Shown here piece by piece: positions 10,362 through 22,570 of a stretch of 64,000 nucleotides of DNA. Position numbers and translations under genes: made by a program. Source of the DNA: Fasciola hepatica (lineage: Eukaryota > Platyhelminthes > Trematoda > Plagiorchiida > Fasciolidae); the NCBI GenBank assembly GCA_948099385.1, contig CANUEZ040000012.1, forward strand, positions 10,457,501-10,521,500, given 5' to 3'. The notes under the pieces are model-generated. The model was given only the letters and a program-made list of their open reading frames with translations, was not told where the DNA came from and made no database searches. Each line of letters opens with the position of its first letter. Within the stretch, counting starts at the first letter, position 1.

Positions 10362-13308
10362 CAGAACCTAGAGTCGCTTAGCTGACTGGGTCCTGCGGCG
10401 ACTTAGATGTTTTGCAAGCGAGATTCACAATGTGTGCATTTTATCAAGTAGTGTATTCTTTGCCAACCAGTGTTATCAATGGACGCCTACCCTGCTTGGT
10501 TTTTATACTCTTTCCTGTTTTGAGCTGGATGGAAGGAAAGTGGAAACAATCAGGCCCAAGTTCACCATTTATCACTCCAGGTCATCGCTGAAAATGACAA
10601 TCCCTTCCCCCATGTCAGGCTTCAATCATTTACCGGAGTAATGGGGCGATATTGGAGCGCTATCATTTGTATGCGATGAGAATTTAGCTGTTGTTTCAAG
10701 GGATCAGTCTGTTTAGCCCACCAGATTGTCTGCCTGAAGTGACCGGTTTTGTGCGTGTTTACTGAAATTGTTTATAAATAGGCCTAGATAAAAAACTAAC
10801 GCGGATTACCAATCGATCACTTGGAATCCACTGTTTAAGTTAACTGCACATACTTCTCGTGCACACGTTAACACAGCTGTGACGACCACAATATAAACTA
10901 GCTGATGTTAGGCCATACAGCTTGAAATGCGGGTTGTCGGTTGACCTGCCACCTTTCCAGCACTAGCTACTAAATCAATTCTGAACTGAACCATGTTCCG
11001 CAGCGTAGGACCTGCAACTATCAGTGCCGAACATTATACAGAATAGATCAACAGTGTGTTATTGCATGATTGAAGGTAGTATAACTATCTTCGTGCACCG
11101 TATCCGAAACAAGCTGTTCTATTTTGTCCCTGCATGGAGTGATTCATGTGATTTTTAAGATCATTTTTTATATATATTTCAGTAGCGGACAAACTTTGAG
11201 GCTATTTTTTTAATCCTCGTTCTCCGCCCGTAATATTAATAGCTATAGTTCAAATTACACATAGGCAACAATGGGATATTCTGAATGATTTTATCATAGG
11301 GAGTTTTGGAATAACGAGAACAATCAGATAAAAATGCTAGGGGCAGTGTGCTAGTACATTGTTAGACAAAAACCATCAAGCATATAAAGGAGGCCTAGGT
11401 AGCCACCCAAAAGATGGACTTTAAAGCCCATGGTGAACTAGGCTTCAACTGAATCTGCTGTAGTTGGCTATGCAACCGGGAAAGCCTTGCAGGTTGAACG
11501 AGGGAAGGGAAAGAAACCTTGCGGCACTTAGGGTAATCAATTTTTTCCCGCTTGCTTCAGATAATAATTTATTGTTAGAACCAGTTATGACGGATTGGCG
11601 TCTCCAAGTCTAGTCCTTCTTTGTTCCGTCGATTTCGGAAGAAGGATAACGTCCTCCGATGCGTTCGGTTTTTGTTTTCTATCTCAGTACTTCTCGTTTA
11701 TCTGTATCCACGTGACCATGACGAGTAGAGCGAATCATGGGATTGGAAAAGCTTTCCTGGGGTGAGTGGATGTGAAAATTTGTTGGTTTGTCTTTTTGTG
11801 GTATGCTCCAACATACCTAAAATGGAAGCTTTAAGGTGTATTTAAAGACCAAGCATTTTGTTGAAAACATCTCCGCATGGTACTGAAAAGTTATTTCGAT
11901 GATCATCGCAACGAGGGTTGATATGCGCATGATGAAACCAGAAAAAAGAAAATGGTTTTTTGGGACAAAGTGCCAACAAGCTGGTTTACGCAGAGGAATA
12001 ATACAACGAAAATATCGTGTGCGGTCGCCTTGCACTTAAAACACACATGTCAGCAAGTAGTGAATATTCTGAGCGACCACTTTGTATTCATTAGATGTCT
12101 ATAGTTGTGCATGGTTTTTTTTATTGATGCTGGAGGAAATAGCCGCTTCTCGTTGGGCGTTTGCCAGTCAGTGATCAAACTGATAGGTGCGACCCTAGTC
12201 ATATTCCAATGTGTTGGTTGGGTACGTAGGACCATATAGAGTCTTAAACAAAACAAAATTCAGATACCGAGGTCGGAAATGGCCAAGCACACAAAATCAC
12301 CGATTACGTACTTGAGCTGCCGAAGCTTCTTTTTTCCAGTTAGTGCGTCTTCTGTGCACTTTACTAACCAACCACTAACAGTGATCATCCCCTTCTCTGA
12401 ACAGAACAACACCGGATTACCAACCATACTTTGGTATTGTAACCATTTCGAAGTACACATTCCCACTGTATACTTAAATATATTAGCCAGAGAATGAAAT
12501 CTCAGGAAACATGCTTGGTTGCCATACTGTCCTTTTTTCTATCTGTAACAGTGAATATTGAATTTCCGTTTAGGCATGGTAGCGACGGCCCTCCAGGCAC
12601 TTTTTTTTGATTATTATTCCCTTGACACAGTCTTCATTGATGAGTGAGCAGTGGATTATATTAGGCGAGATTTATGGCGTACACGGTAGGTGATGTCTGT
12701 AAGCCTGAATATGCTGTTTCGTCTGTTGCCCCGCTGAAAAACGAAAGGTTCTGATCTCGGCATCCGCTCGTTCGCCATAGGTCTGCTTATAAATCCTAAC
12801 TATTATATTGTCCCAGCTCATAGAAGACCCTCGCGGAAGCGTAAATCCAAAACAACAAAACAGTCCCTATTGAATGAATTATAAATGACCAATAATAGGC
12901 TTGGCATTCAGTAGGGCTTACAGTATTTCGACCAAGCTTCCCTTTACCCTAGGCATTCTCCAAATGCTGCTTTTGTTTTCTACTTACATATTCTGCTTGT
13001 AGATGAATACCTTCTTGTAACTGTGCAGATGATATAAGTTTAGGTATATCCAACTTCAATGGCTCCATGTTTCCCTTATTACGGCAGTCTAATTGAGCTC
13101 GTCAGCTGATCTTCCCGTCGTAATCTACGGAAAATTTCCTCAAAATGCTATGATACTCTGATTTTTCTTCTCGAAACAATCAGTAGTCCTACTTAAAAGT
13201 ATCTGATCATCCATGGAGTGTCCATGCAAAGGATACCTTGCGCCAAGTACTTCGGCGCAACCATAAGCCGTGATCTTCCCTGTGCAGACCATCTCGCGGC
13301 AGTCTGCT
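10362..13308. other. no recognisable feature
   Basis: Nearly 3 kb with only short ORFs. No element ends, no tRNA-like boxes and no long inverted repeats noticed. Confidence 0.4.
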
Positions 13309-13604
13309 TGTAAAGTTGATTAGACCTTACTTCGCGGTTTCCTTAGTAAACGCGTGCTTCGGTCCTTTGTACTGCGTGGACCACCTGCACGTTACTCTAA
13401 TGTGCGGCACTGCACAAATATGTTAACCAGAACAGTATTCTCCACGCCCCGTGAGAACGAGAAGACGATTGGGAGAGATAGTGGTTAGCGTGTATTTGGG
13501 AGCGTGCGCAAGAGCAACGGTCAAATGGCAACCGCGCTTGGCAGTCAGCGTTCAGTTAAACAATAAACGTGGTAAAAATATGAATGAAGGTGACAACCGC
13601 TACA
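13309..13604 (-). repeat. solo LTR, family A, minus strand
   Basis: 296 bp. On the minus strand it starts TGTAGCGGTTGTCACC and ends AATCAACTTTACA, colinear with the 306-bp LTR at 2415. No PPT-like or coding element sequence adjoins it. The flanks are TGCT (13305-13308) and TACT (13605-13608), three of four bases alike, which could be an aged 4-bp duplication. Confidence 0.85.
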
Positions 13605-14961
13605 TACTTAAAAGCCTGACAACTCCCTTTCTACTTAATACGTTTCACTTAATCAGAAGTTGTGTTTTACTCCATCCTGCTTCTGTGCTTCCACAATCAT
13701 ATTACTTGTCACGGGTGTTAAAAGTATCATCAGCTACCCTAGATATTTGTCACGACGTAATGGAACCAATTATTACCTGCTCTTCCACTTTATCACTACC
13801 CAGCTTCACGAGGCATGCTTAACATTCTCGTCGGATTTTGCTTAACAATACATCCCTTCATCCTAAACTTAGCAAATGCATATCAACATCTGCTACTCGA
13901 CCACATCACGAACATTTGTTTATTCATGCTGAAGCTAATAAATAAGTCCTCTGTAGTTCCTTTAATCGCTCGATTCCTCACCAAACCCACATGCCCATCA
14001 CCAACGTCCTCATGTTTGTGCTGCGCCTCTCACCCAGTCCCATAAATTGCATGCTGTTTAGTCCAACCAGAGCATCGTGTTGAGGCGAGGCAGGTCGGCG
14101 ACCGCGATGAAGCGCAGAACGGTCGACCCTGGTCGATAGATGAATCAACCTTTGGCGAACGCTGATGCTATTGGTCGCAATTTGGAAGGAATCAATGCGG
14201 AGTGAATACGCTTAGGTCCGTCGGTCACGGAGAAAGATAGAGATAGGCTGATAGATAGATAGGTAGACAGGCGCACAGACAAGGGGCGAGTGATTGGCAT
14301 TGCCTTCGCCTGGTCCAGTGGACTGCATGTTGGTTGAGGGGTAGAGTGAAGCCTCGTTGGCAAAACAGAACGGCATTCCTTACTTTCTATTCCCGTTCAC
14401 CCGTCGAGTCTGTTTTCATGTATGAGCCTTGACCCAGTAGATGAGGTGTAAACTGACTTGTGTGCAGATGTGTTCTTTGCAAAAACAGATGTTATGCGGA
14501 TAAATCTATCTGGTCATTGATTACACATACCCAAACCGGTAAACATGTGACGGCTACAAGAACAGACTCATATGGTACACGCAACGCTGTTAAACCCACC
14601 TTGTCTTTCTGTGATGACTTTTGAACAAGACCACTTAGGGTGACCAAATTTGGCCAGTGTCTACCCACTACCACTGATATGCCCATATATTTGGAACATG
14701 AAACACAAACCAATTAATCCCAGGAGATGTGCATCCGAGGGTGCGAATTGCGAGGTTTGAAACCATGCTGATAGTCAGTTTTGTTGATAGGCCACATTTC
14801 AATAATCAAAATTCGTTTACACTTCATTTCTAACTCCATCTGAACCGGTGACTGGAACACGTGAGCCAGTTTACAACTTGTCAACATTTACCAAACCCTA
14901 ATCCATACGTGCATGTTATGTGGAATGAATAGTCTGAATAGTCCCACAATCATGGTCACAT
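13605..14961. other. no gene; short GATA-type low complexity
   Basis: Short ORFs only. A GATA/TAGG-rich stretch lies at about 14234-14275 (AGATAGAGATAGGCTGATAG and onward). Nothing else assigned. Confidence 0.4.
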
Positions 14962-15164
14962 TAAGAACAAGACGCTGGAGAGCGAACAATTGTTTTCAAC
15001 ACACCTCTCCCCACCAACCCCTTTTTTCTAACGTCACGACAATGACCTTTACTCCGGCCAATGGCTAACGCATCCCAATGATACCTCACCTATATGAATT
15101 GTAAGCGCACGTATAGGATTCATTTAAAACAATTGTTCGCCCTCCAGCGTCCTGTTCTTATTTG
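14962..15164. mobile_element. MITE-like element with about 36-bp terminal inverted repeats
   Basis: Left end TAAGAACAAGACGCTGGAGA then GCGAACAATTGTTTT (about 14963-14998). The right end, read in reverse complement, is TAAGAACAGGACGCTGGAGG then GCGAACAATTGTTTT (about 15127-15162). The ends match except at two positions, and the 128-bp interior has no ORF. Size and structure fit a miniature inverted-repeat DNA transposon. The flanks show no clear target duplication beyond the TAA/TTA included in the repeats. Confidence 0.6.
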
Positions 15165-15663
15165 GAATGATTTGCGTTGCAGCGCGAACGGTCAACTCAC
15201 GACTGAAGATCCAAGGAAGTAGTGCACATCATTTTAACCGAGCGTAGTAAACAATCATCAGTCGCAATGCATCGTACTTGCCCCTTCTTCGTGTTCCATA
15301 AGATAACGAAGAAGCGACAATTCTACGATGCAAATTTATTCATCAGTTTAAGCCGCACCGCCTTTAACTGTAGTTCATTTTACAATGAAAAGAAGCTTCG
15401 ATTGGAAACTGGTCTTGAGAAAGGTTACCCGTGGTAGCCGAAACGTGGACTGATTACCATCTTTTTTCGGGCAACGCTGTGTTGCCAAAAATAAACCACT
15501 TAATGGAAGAGAAATAATCATGACTTTTCTCTTAATTTTAGGTAGGCTTAGTCCTTTCATGATATGCACCACAGAACACATTCCGGTCACAAGAATGACG
15601 TTACTGTCTGATCTAACAGTGAATTGTCAAAGTGGTCATCGAAACAGTTGTACCGACTAGTCG
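15165..15663. other. no recognisable feature
   Basis: Two opposite 71-codon ORFs overlap partially. No motif. Confidence 0.4.
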
Positions 15664-15757
15664 ATCTGTGTTGGTGATCAAACGGTTAGCATCGTGAACT
15701 TTGGGCATTAATGACCTCGGTTCGATTGCCACCACTGCCGGTTATTTTCTCATTTGA
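15664..15757 (+). other. tRNA-like sequence, possible SINE
   Basis: AACGGTTAGCATCGTGAACTT resembles an A box, and GGTTCGATTGCC, about 35 bases on, is a near-consensus B box. It continues ACCACTGCCGGTTA. The end parallels the minus-strand sequence at 2735-2805. Stem pairing is poor, so a tRNA-derived SINE is more likely than a tRNA gene. Confidence 0.4.
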
Positions 15758-16546
15758 CAGCCTTCTACTGGCTGCGATCCCGTTCATGATTAGTACAAAG
15801 TCGTATAGCAAATAAGAAAGGAGGTAAAAAGGGGATAAACATGTGTTGGAATAGAAATGAGGACAAAATACGGGACGAAACTGAACTCAACATCCATGCT
15901 CTGTTTCTACTTAAACAAATTATCTCATGGCACTCCCCGCAGTGTCATTTAAGCAGACAAATTTCATTGATGGCAATTTGGGTTCCACTAATTCAAAACT
16001 GTAATCTTTCAGAATGAATTCTGAAGCTCACTGGTTCTCTTCAAGTAATTCACCGCACACTGGAAAGCATGATAAAATCAGGTGATACGCTACGTGTTTT
16101 GCGGACCATATCATGTATTCCGAATTGCGGTCTGCTTGGTAGTTTGGAGTTCTTAAGCCGTAAGTTGCATTTGTGCCATTCAGACGGTCGATACGAAGAA
16201 GATCGATAAAATAAAGATGAAAAACAGAGAACCATTACACATTTGGTAGGAGTCGCTAAAGACGAATTTTATGAGATTCAGTAAAATGGTTACTATATCG
16301 CAAATGAAATAGATTTTGGACGAAGAACTCGAAATCTTTAGTTTGCACAATACAACAAGAATTAATATTGGTAGTTTGGAGTGAAAGAGAACATACTACT
16401 ATGGAAGACATGAAGGTGGGAATATATTCTCTCCTGAACGCTTTGGCATAGCCGGGTAACCTGCTGTCAGTATTGGGATATGAAATGTCCAACTAGGAAT
16501 GACAATGCCTATTTACTGATTTGTCTACAGACGAAAGGCCCGGAAC
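15758..16546. other. no recognisable feature
   Basis: Nothing assigned. Confidence 0.35.
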
Positions 16547-16645
16547 CTTTCGGAGTGACCTCTTAGTTAAGCTGGTGAAGCGCACAAGGTACATCAATGT
16601 GGGTTGCAGCCATGTGTGGGTTCGAATCCCACCGGGGTTAAGAAC
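16547..16645 (+). other. tRNA-like sequence, possible SINE or tRNA pseudogene
   Basis: A-box-like TTAGTTAAGCTGGTGAAGCG and a perfect B box GGTTCGAATCC inside a T-arm with a 5-bp stem (GTGGG/CCCAC). A partly paired acceptor stem can be drawn (GACCTCT against CGGGGTT, with wobble pairs). The anticodon arm does not form, and extra bases lie between the arms. Best read as tRNA-derived. Confidence 0.5.
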
Positions 16646-17185
16646 TTTAAATATTTGAATCATTTCAACATCAACATTTAGCCTCCCAGATATGTTGTAT
16701 TATCGGAGGTCAAGAGTTTTTTTCATTCAGGTGGTCACTTTGTGTGGTCAAGTTAAAATGTTTTGGCTAATCGACAACGCAACGGTCTGTGTTGTTGTGC
16801 CTCCACACTGACATGGGTATATACATTTAGATCTGACACGGAAGCACAGTAATCTTTAAGACAGCGCACGGTTGGTTGGTTCGTCCGGTAGATATGTTTG
16901 ATAGCGGAGTTAAGCCGCTTGTCAAGAAGCCGACTAGTGTGATCACCGATTTAACGCAATTCCAAGATAGCCCACATTTTCAGCACTTTAGGTGGTTGCC
17001 CTCTTATTTTGGAATTCTTGCTGATCAATACAATTGCTTTGAGCGTTTCCTGGTATTTTCTAACCCCAAATGCATATACTGTGCAATTTTTTACACGCTC
17101 TGTGAAGTGACGTTCTGTAAAGACCAACTACAAACCATTGGGACGTAACTCGTCAGATCAGCATACTGCCTAGATTACGTGGATT
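16646..17185. other. no recognisable feature
   Basis: One 90-codon ORF (16876-17148, +) without motifs. Confidence 0.35.
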
Positions 17186-17458
17186 TTGATAAACACTTCT
17201 TGTAAGCTTATCCAGCCCGTGGTAAATTTAGACTTCCAGAAAATGTATTTGGTTATCTTACTTCTTGCGGCAACAAGCTACGGAAATTATATTAATCTGA
17301 TCAAGCAAACTGTCCATCATCATTGGTGTTACAAATCACGAAAGTCATCAATATCACGACGGCATGGTTCGTGCCTCTTAATATCCTCCGATCGCTTGTT
17401 TTCGAGGTTAGCGAAAAAGAACTTAATCAAACAATGCGGACGCTCAGCTCACCACTGA
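17186..17458 (+). CDS. unrecognised ORF with internal signal-peptide-like start
   Basis: 90 codons. A second methionine at 17243 begins MYLVILLLAATSYGN, which looks like a short secretion signal, followed by a His/Trp/Cys stretch (TVHHHWCYKS). That could be a first exon of a secreted protein, but the family is not recognised. An overlapping ORF in another frame (17323-17535) is as long. Low confidence. Confidence 0.2.
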   Translation: MINTSCKLIQPVVNLDFQKMYLVILLLAATSYGNYINLIKQTVHHHWCYKSRKSSISRRHGSCLLISSDRLFSRLAKKNLIKQCGRSAHH

Positions 17459-18126
17459 AAACCCAAGGGAGCACAGTTATTGCGTTTTCCCGTCGCGGTT
17501 ATCGGGAATCATCACCTGTAGGGCAAATCCACTGAATCCTTTCTGGGAAGTCGGCCTGAATAGCTTAATGGTTGACATGTGAGACAAATTCCTAGACTCT
17601 GGATTGGATGCAGAAGTGATAATAGAAAAAGTTAGTCACGCGAAAAGAGACATTCATCTCTAACATCACACACACACGATGATAAGCATGATGATACACA
17701 GGTAGCTTAGCTGATGATATGCAACCGAGAGTGTGTCATATTTGTTGACATGACAAGAACAACAAAAATGCCCATTTGTCTCCATGCTCAATGACCTATT
17801 TATGTGAAGGCTTCAAGTGAGATGTCGAAAGGGCATCTCTCCGTGATACAAGCTTTTTCTGCTCATTCATAGGCCAATCTCGATCAGAAACATTAGCCCC
17901 ACATGTTTCCGTGAAGTTATTCAAATTCCTTCTCAGTATGAGTAGTATGACATTGTGTCTAGATGACAAGACAAAATTTTGCCGGAAGCACACGACCGGT
18001 TTCGCGGTCATTGCCGCTCAGCAGGTATGCGTACATGGTACTGTTCCGCTCCATCATCCTTAAACCTGAGCACTCCACAGTTGGTTTACAGCTGTTATTT
18101 CATTTGGATCAAATGGAGCATGCATG
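17459..18126. other. no gene; weak tRNA-like promoter boxes
   Basis: GAATAGCTTAATGGTTGACA (about 17558-17577) resembles an A box, and a degenerate TGGATTGGATGC follows about 25 bases later. This could be an old SINE. Nothing else is seen. Confidence 0.25.
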
Positions 18127-18285
18127 GAGGGGAGTCCATTTACCAGAATCACACGGTGATTCTTCCATGGTTAATTCGTCGATTAACAAGGGGCCATGTG
18201 TTCTCGTTCTGAAGTTTAGCCTGTTAACCGACGAATTAACCATGGGAAAATCACCGCATGGATCTAAAAAATAGACTCCCCCTCT
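18127..18285. repeat. foldback (hairpin) element, about 63-bp arms
   Basis: The left arm (about 18129-18192, GGGGAGTCCATTTACCAGAA through TTAATTCGTCGATTAACA) is the imperfect reverse complement of the right arm (about 18219-18284). The loop is about 26 bases. Both arms contain CCATGGTTAATTCGTCG or its complement. The long near-perfect stem could be a MITE-like foldback or the stem of a structured RNA. No target duplication is evident. Confidence 0.6.
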
Positions 18286-18609
18286 ATACACGCTTCCAGC
18301 GATTCAAATTAGATTATTCGAATCCTCTCCGAAGCACGAACTTCAATTCAATGTTCCATTTATTCAACCATCAACGTTGTTTTCATAGAATGTTTTAACT
18401 GTCAACTGAGGATCGGTGCTCACCATATTCACCGAATAGATGAAACTGTAGGTGGATATCTTCTTACGATCAAACGACGATTGTGGCTTAATTATCGAGG
18501 TTGATACTTGAATTGTTCGGACACGGATTGATCTAACCACTTCATCCGCAACGGTTATTTTGATGCTGAACTGTTTGGATGATTTGCTAACACGAACTGG
18601 TTTTCGACT
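18286..18609. other. no recognisable feature
   Basis: Nothing assigned. Confidence 0.35.
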
Positions 18610-18969
18610 TCACCTTGCTCCGTTTTCATCCAATGCTGTTAGGAGTCGGTGAATGGGATGCCGGTTTAAGGATATTCGCTTTTCCATAGCCATCATCTTT
18701 GATAACACCTCAGGTGAGAGATATGGTGCTTTGGAAACGTAGTCCTCAATTTTTTCAAAACCGGAAACCGACTGATCCGGAAAATATGGAATTCGCCATC
18801 GTTTAGCTAATTCTTTCTGTTGTTTAATGTTACGGCCCCATGGTATCAACCGCTCCAACAATACGCAAATTCTATCCCTTACTGAAGATAGAAATAGGAG
18901 ACGCGTGCGTTCGCTTGACGCTTGACCGTTTTTTCTGGATAAATCAAGTCGCATGCTTGGGTAAGTCAT
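18610..18969 (-). CDS. unrecognised 119-codon ORF
   Basis: One of the few ORFs over 100 codons that is not transposon-derived. The product is hydrophilic and mixed-charge (for example RRLLFLSSVRDRI-type helices, then KRWRIPYFPDQS and SPEVLSKMMAMEKR), with protein-like composition and no low complexity. A stop precedes the ATG in frame. It could be a terminal exon of a host gene or a decayed element. No family recognised. Confidence 0.3.
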   Translation of the reverse strand: MTYPSMRLDLSRKNGQASSERTRLLFLSSVRDRICVLLERLIPWGRNIKQQKELAKRWRIPYFPDQSVSGFEKIEDYVSKAPYLSPEVLSKMMAMEKRISLNRHPIHRLLTALDENGAR

Positions 18970-19559
18970 TGGCTGAGACGTTCATTCGATCAGCCACAGT
19001 ACCGATTAGCTATGATTACACATCCGTATTATGAGTCAGATGGATCCTCCCTTGAGTAACACGTTTTTGGCAACAATGTGATGTGCCGGATCGATGTATG
19101 ATAAACTCGAGCATGTTCTCATCGATCAAGACCAATCCCTGGAGTTTCATCCGAAGTGGCTGACACACTTGGCATCAGTATGTGACAAAATTCACGCAGA
19201 AACGCTGTAGTCCGATGCGATTCATTTAGGGATGCCAGAGTGCCACTCATCATCGAATCACACCAAAACAGTTGAACCCTTCTAATTAATTAGAAAACTA
19301 TTGAATAAGTGCAGTGATTCGAGTAGCCTCACACGCGGTCCAGTGCGCTACAGCTTCAATTCCAGTATCCAACTAATCTGGTGAAGCCGGACCTTGACTG
19401 TTAGATCGTGCAGATACAGCGAAATCGCTTTGTGATTTGTCGGCTCGTTATCTGCCAGTAAGTGCATACCCCATTTTTTATATGAACTAGTTATTACCAA
19501 GCAAATGTGACAAAACATTCCTGCAGTTCTTGTCTGGTCCTGTCGTTCTCCCAGGGCCT
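18970..19559. other. no recognisable feature
   Basis: Nothing assigned. Confidence 0.35.
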
Positions 19560-20292
19560 CCAAATGCCTCAGTATGGTAGAGGATGGGTGCTTCAGGCTC
19601 CGAGATGGCCACTCGTCCTGAACACCCCTCGAAATGCTCTTAGATGACCGTGCATTTTATACAGCCTCTGCTGAAGAAGCCCTACTCACTGCCTTCTCGT
19701 GGTGGAAGTGTTCCCACTAAATTGAGAGGACAAAGGCGAATGCCTGGCGCTCTCCACCGGGTTGGCTGACTAAGAGTCAGCCTAGGGGAAATGGCCAAAC
19801 CCTGATTCCAAACCAGCTACGGGTGGCGTATGAGGCGTCTGTGGCGGAAGGATGTACTGGGCATCCAGGATGTTTGGCCTCATCCGAAAGGCGTATGAAT
19901 CGAACAATCAGTCACCGGCCCCCAAAGGGCTACGATATCCCCATACCGTCCTACTGCTTTGTAGGTGAGGCATTCTGGTCAAAAGCTCGGGGTGGGGCCC
20001 CTAAGTCAATCCTCTACTTCGGTCTGGGCAACCGGGTAGTATCCATCCCACATGGTTATATGAAATCTCCACATTTAAGATTACTCGTTTTCGTGCTCGA
20101 CTCTATTCACTCACTCAAGCTACACAAGTTATGACCGAGGTGATGGCGGTCGGACAAAACTAACTACCTATAAGCACACCACCCATTTTCACCCACTCTT
20201 TTACACACAACAATATTAATACTACTCCATGTACTTCTCAGGTTGCCATCGATAGAGACGCTGGGCATGCAAATGAGATTCCCCCTTCAGTT
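19560..20292 (+). other. LINE 5' leader region
   Basis: Precedes the endonuclease. It holds a 103-codon ORF (19823-20134) of unknown sense. Its composition differs from the AT-rich sequence to the left, so it is taken as the LINE leader, which is inference. Confidence 0.4.
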
Positions 20293-21219
20293 GTGTGCAG
20301 CTCACCAGAACCGCTACTGAGAGCACATGTACCACTGAAGCTTGCAGCCTTCAATGTACGCACTCTGATGCAAATAGGCCAACAAACAGCTTTAGCGCGC
20401 ACACTCGAGACGCTGGCTGTTGACGTCTGCTGCTTATCCGAGACCCGCATCCAGGACCCCACCAATGTAGTTCGTCTGAATTCGCCCTCAGGACGTGCTT
20501 TTACTCTACGCTTATCCGGAGACGCCGAGGCTTCTGCATCTGGTCATGCAGGAGTAGGAATTGCTTTGAGTACTAAAACTGAGTCTGCGCTACGCGACTG
20601 GATCCCACTCAACAGTAGAGTATGTGCGATTCGCTTAGAGGGTTCGTTCAGAACTAACAAAGAACGCGACGGCAATCGCTGTCTGTTTATTGTCGCTGCG
20701 TACGCCCCTACTGACTGCAGTCCGGATACGGCCAAAGATATATTCTACCAGCAGCTTCACGAACTTCTTGGAAGGGCATCTCATAGAGATATGGTGGTAC
20801 TGGCTGGAGGTCTGAACACCCAGATTGGCCACCTAGGTCCAGACGAGCGCATGCTTGGAGGCCAAAGCGGCGCCAACCATCAACGCACGGATAACGGTAA
20901 ACGACTACTCCATCTGTGCGAAGACCATCGCCTTTTCTTGTCGAGTACGAACTTCCGGCGAAGCTTTCGTCGCACAGTCACATGGCGACCGCCATCTGCT
21001 AATCAGTCTTGGACACAAATACACCACATAGTACTGAGCTACCACTGGCGTGGTTCAGTCAAATCTTGCAGGTCGTTCTGGAGCACATCAAGATTCAGAT
21101 CACGCCCTAGTGTATGCCGAGTTCATAGTACGGTTTTTCACCAAGTCAAAAGTCCGCCGTCAGCGGGTAGACGTAGACCAACTTTGCCGGACGTCGGTCC
21201 GGGAGAGATATCAGAATGA
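20293..21219 (+). pseudogene. RTE-like LINE endonuclease domain
   Basis: 308 codons. The apurinic-type endonuclease runs from LAAFNVRTLMQIGQQ (near residue 17) through CCLSETRIQD, GVGIALSTK, VAAYAPTDCS, VVLAGGLNTQIG, TDNGKRLLHLCEDHRLFLSS and TQIHHIVLS. The expected GDFN motif reads GGLN, so a catalytic/metal-site Asp is lost; H replaces D in the QIDH motif (QIHH). Sense is lost after about residue 265 through a frame shift. The role would be nicking target DNA for target-primed reverse transcription. Confidence 0.85.
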
Positions 21220-21247
21220 GCTTTCTGCTCCGCTAAGTAACCACACA

Positions 21248-22570
21248 CGGTGACGTGTCAGACCACTGGCAGCACATCCAAGACGCCATAAAAGTATCGA
21301 GTATCGCATCTTTTGGATTAGTCACATGACATGCAGTTATGCACCGGATCTCATCAGGTTCTCTGGAATTGCTAGATAACCGCCGGAATATCGCTGCCGG
21401 AGACGAAAAACACGATGCCTGCGCCCAACTACGGCGAAATTTGAGTAGAAGCATGCGCAGAGACATAGAGAATTCGGGGTCGGAACACGCAGCCGAAATG
21501 GAACAAGCTGCTGCCACCGACAAGGCTCGGAGACTTTTCCAACTCATCCGATCTACTGGGACCAAGATACCTGGAGTGAGCGAAGTGATCTGTAAGGCCA
21601 ACGGCCAACCAATCCACCAGCTTTCTCGGCGCACGGACCGATGGGTAGAACACTTTGAAGAGCAGTTTAACTGGCCTTCAGCACCAGCGCCCCCACTCTG
21701 TAGCCCGTTTGAACCAGTTCATGCTCCATGGACTATCTGCACTACCCCAACGATCGTGCGCTCCATCTCCTGAAACGCAATGAAGCTGCCGGCCCTAACA
21801 AACTCTCTCCGGCCCTCTTCAAATATGGTGGGGTACACCTCTCCAAAGCGCTCACCAGCCTCTTCTCCGAGATTTGGCGCCATGATTGTGTTCCAGAAAT
21901 TCGGAACTGTGCATCTATCATCCCTATATACAAGAAAGAGGTTAGAAACATCTGTTCCAATCATCGAAGGATAAGCTTGATCTGGGTCGCATCGAAGTTG
22001 CTAGCATAGGTAATCCTCCAAAGATTGTCCCCAGTGCGCGAACAACAAGTCCGTGAAGAACAGCCCGGTTTTCGTCCCAACCGTGGGTGCATCGATCAAA
22101 TTTTCAGCATCCGTCCGACAATTGAACTGCGTCATACATATCGTGGACCGACGATAATCATATTCTTGGACATCCGAGCAGCTTTTGATTCCGTTGACAG
22201 GACAGCCCTCTGGGATCGTTTCACCAGACAGGGCGTGTCTGATAAGTATGTGAAAATCATCCAGGCTCTGTATCATCAGAATTCAAGCCGAGTACAAGTA
22301 TATGGCTCATCGTCACCTTGCTTTCCAGTTGGAAGTGGCGTGCGTCAAGGTTGCCCGCTCTCACCCTTCCTGTTCAATTTTGCAATCGACGACGTCTTAA
22401 GAGGGCACAAGCAAATCAGACGAACGAAGGCGTTCAGCTCCTACCCGGTAACAGACTTTTGGACTTAAACTGTGCATATGACATCGCATTGGTTCGCTAC
22501 AATGCTGCTGTGACAGTGCGCTCTAGACAACCTAGCGTCGTGTGTATTACGGTACGAGATGTGCTTTTCA
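21248..22570 (+). pseudogene. RTE-like LINE linker and reverse transcriptase
   Basis: The linker is readable from about 21250 (HWQHIQDAIKV) and in 21339-21773 (ATDKARRLFQLIRSTG, WVEHFEEQF). The RT begins near 21740 (NEAAGPNKLSPALF in another frame), then EEQPGFRPNRGCIDQIF (about 22055-22105), IFLDIRAAFDSVDR (catalytic Asp block, about 22160-22200) and GVRQGCPLSPFLFNFAIDD (about 22336-22393). The active-site YADD box has become CAYDIALV near 22470-22492, and the frame changes at least four times. The RT is inactive. Confidence 0.83.

Noticed and set aside
13451..13822. 123-codon ORF beginning MRTRRRLGEIVV
   Set aside because: Its first part is the antisense of the solo LTR at 13309-13604; the rest lacks motifs.
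16547..16645. A functional tRNA gene
   Set aside because: The anticodon arm does not pair and extra bases lie between the arms.
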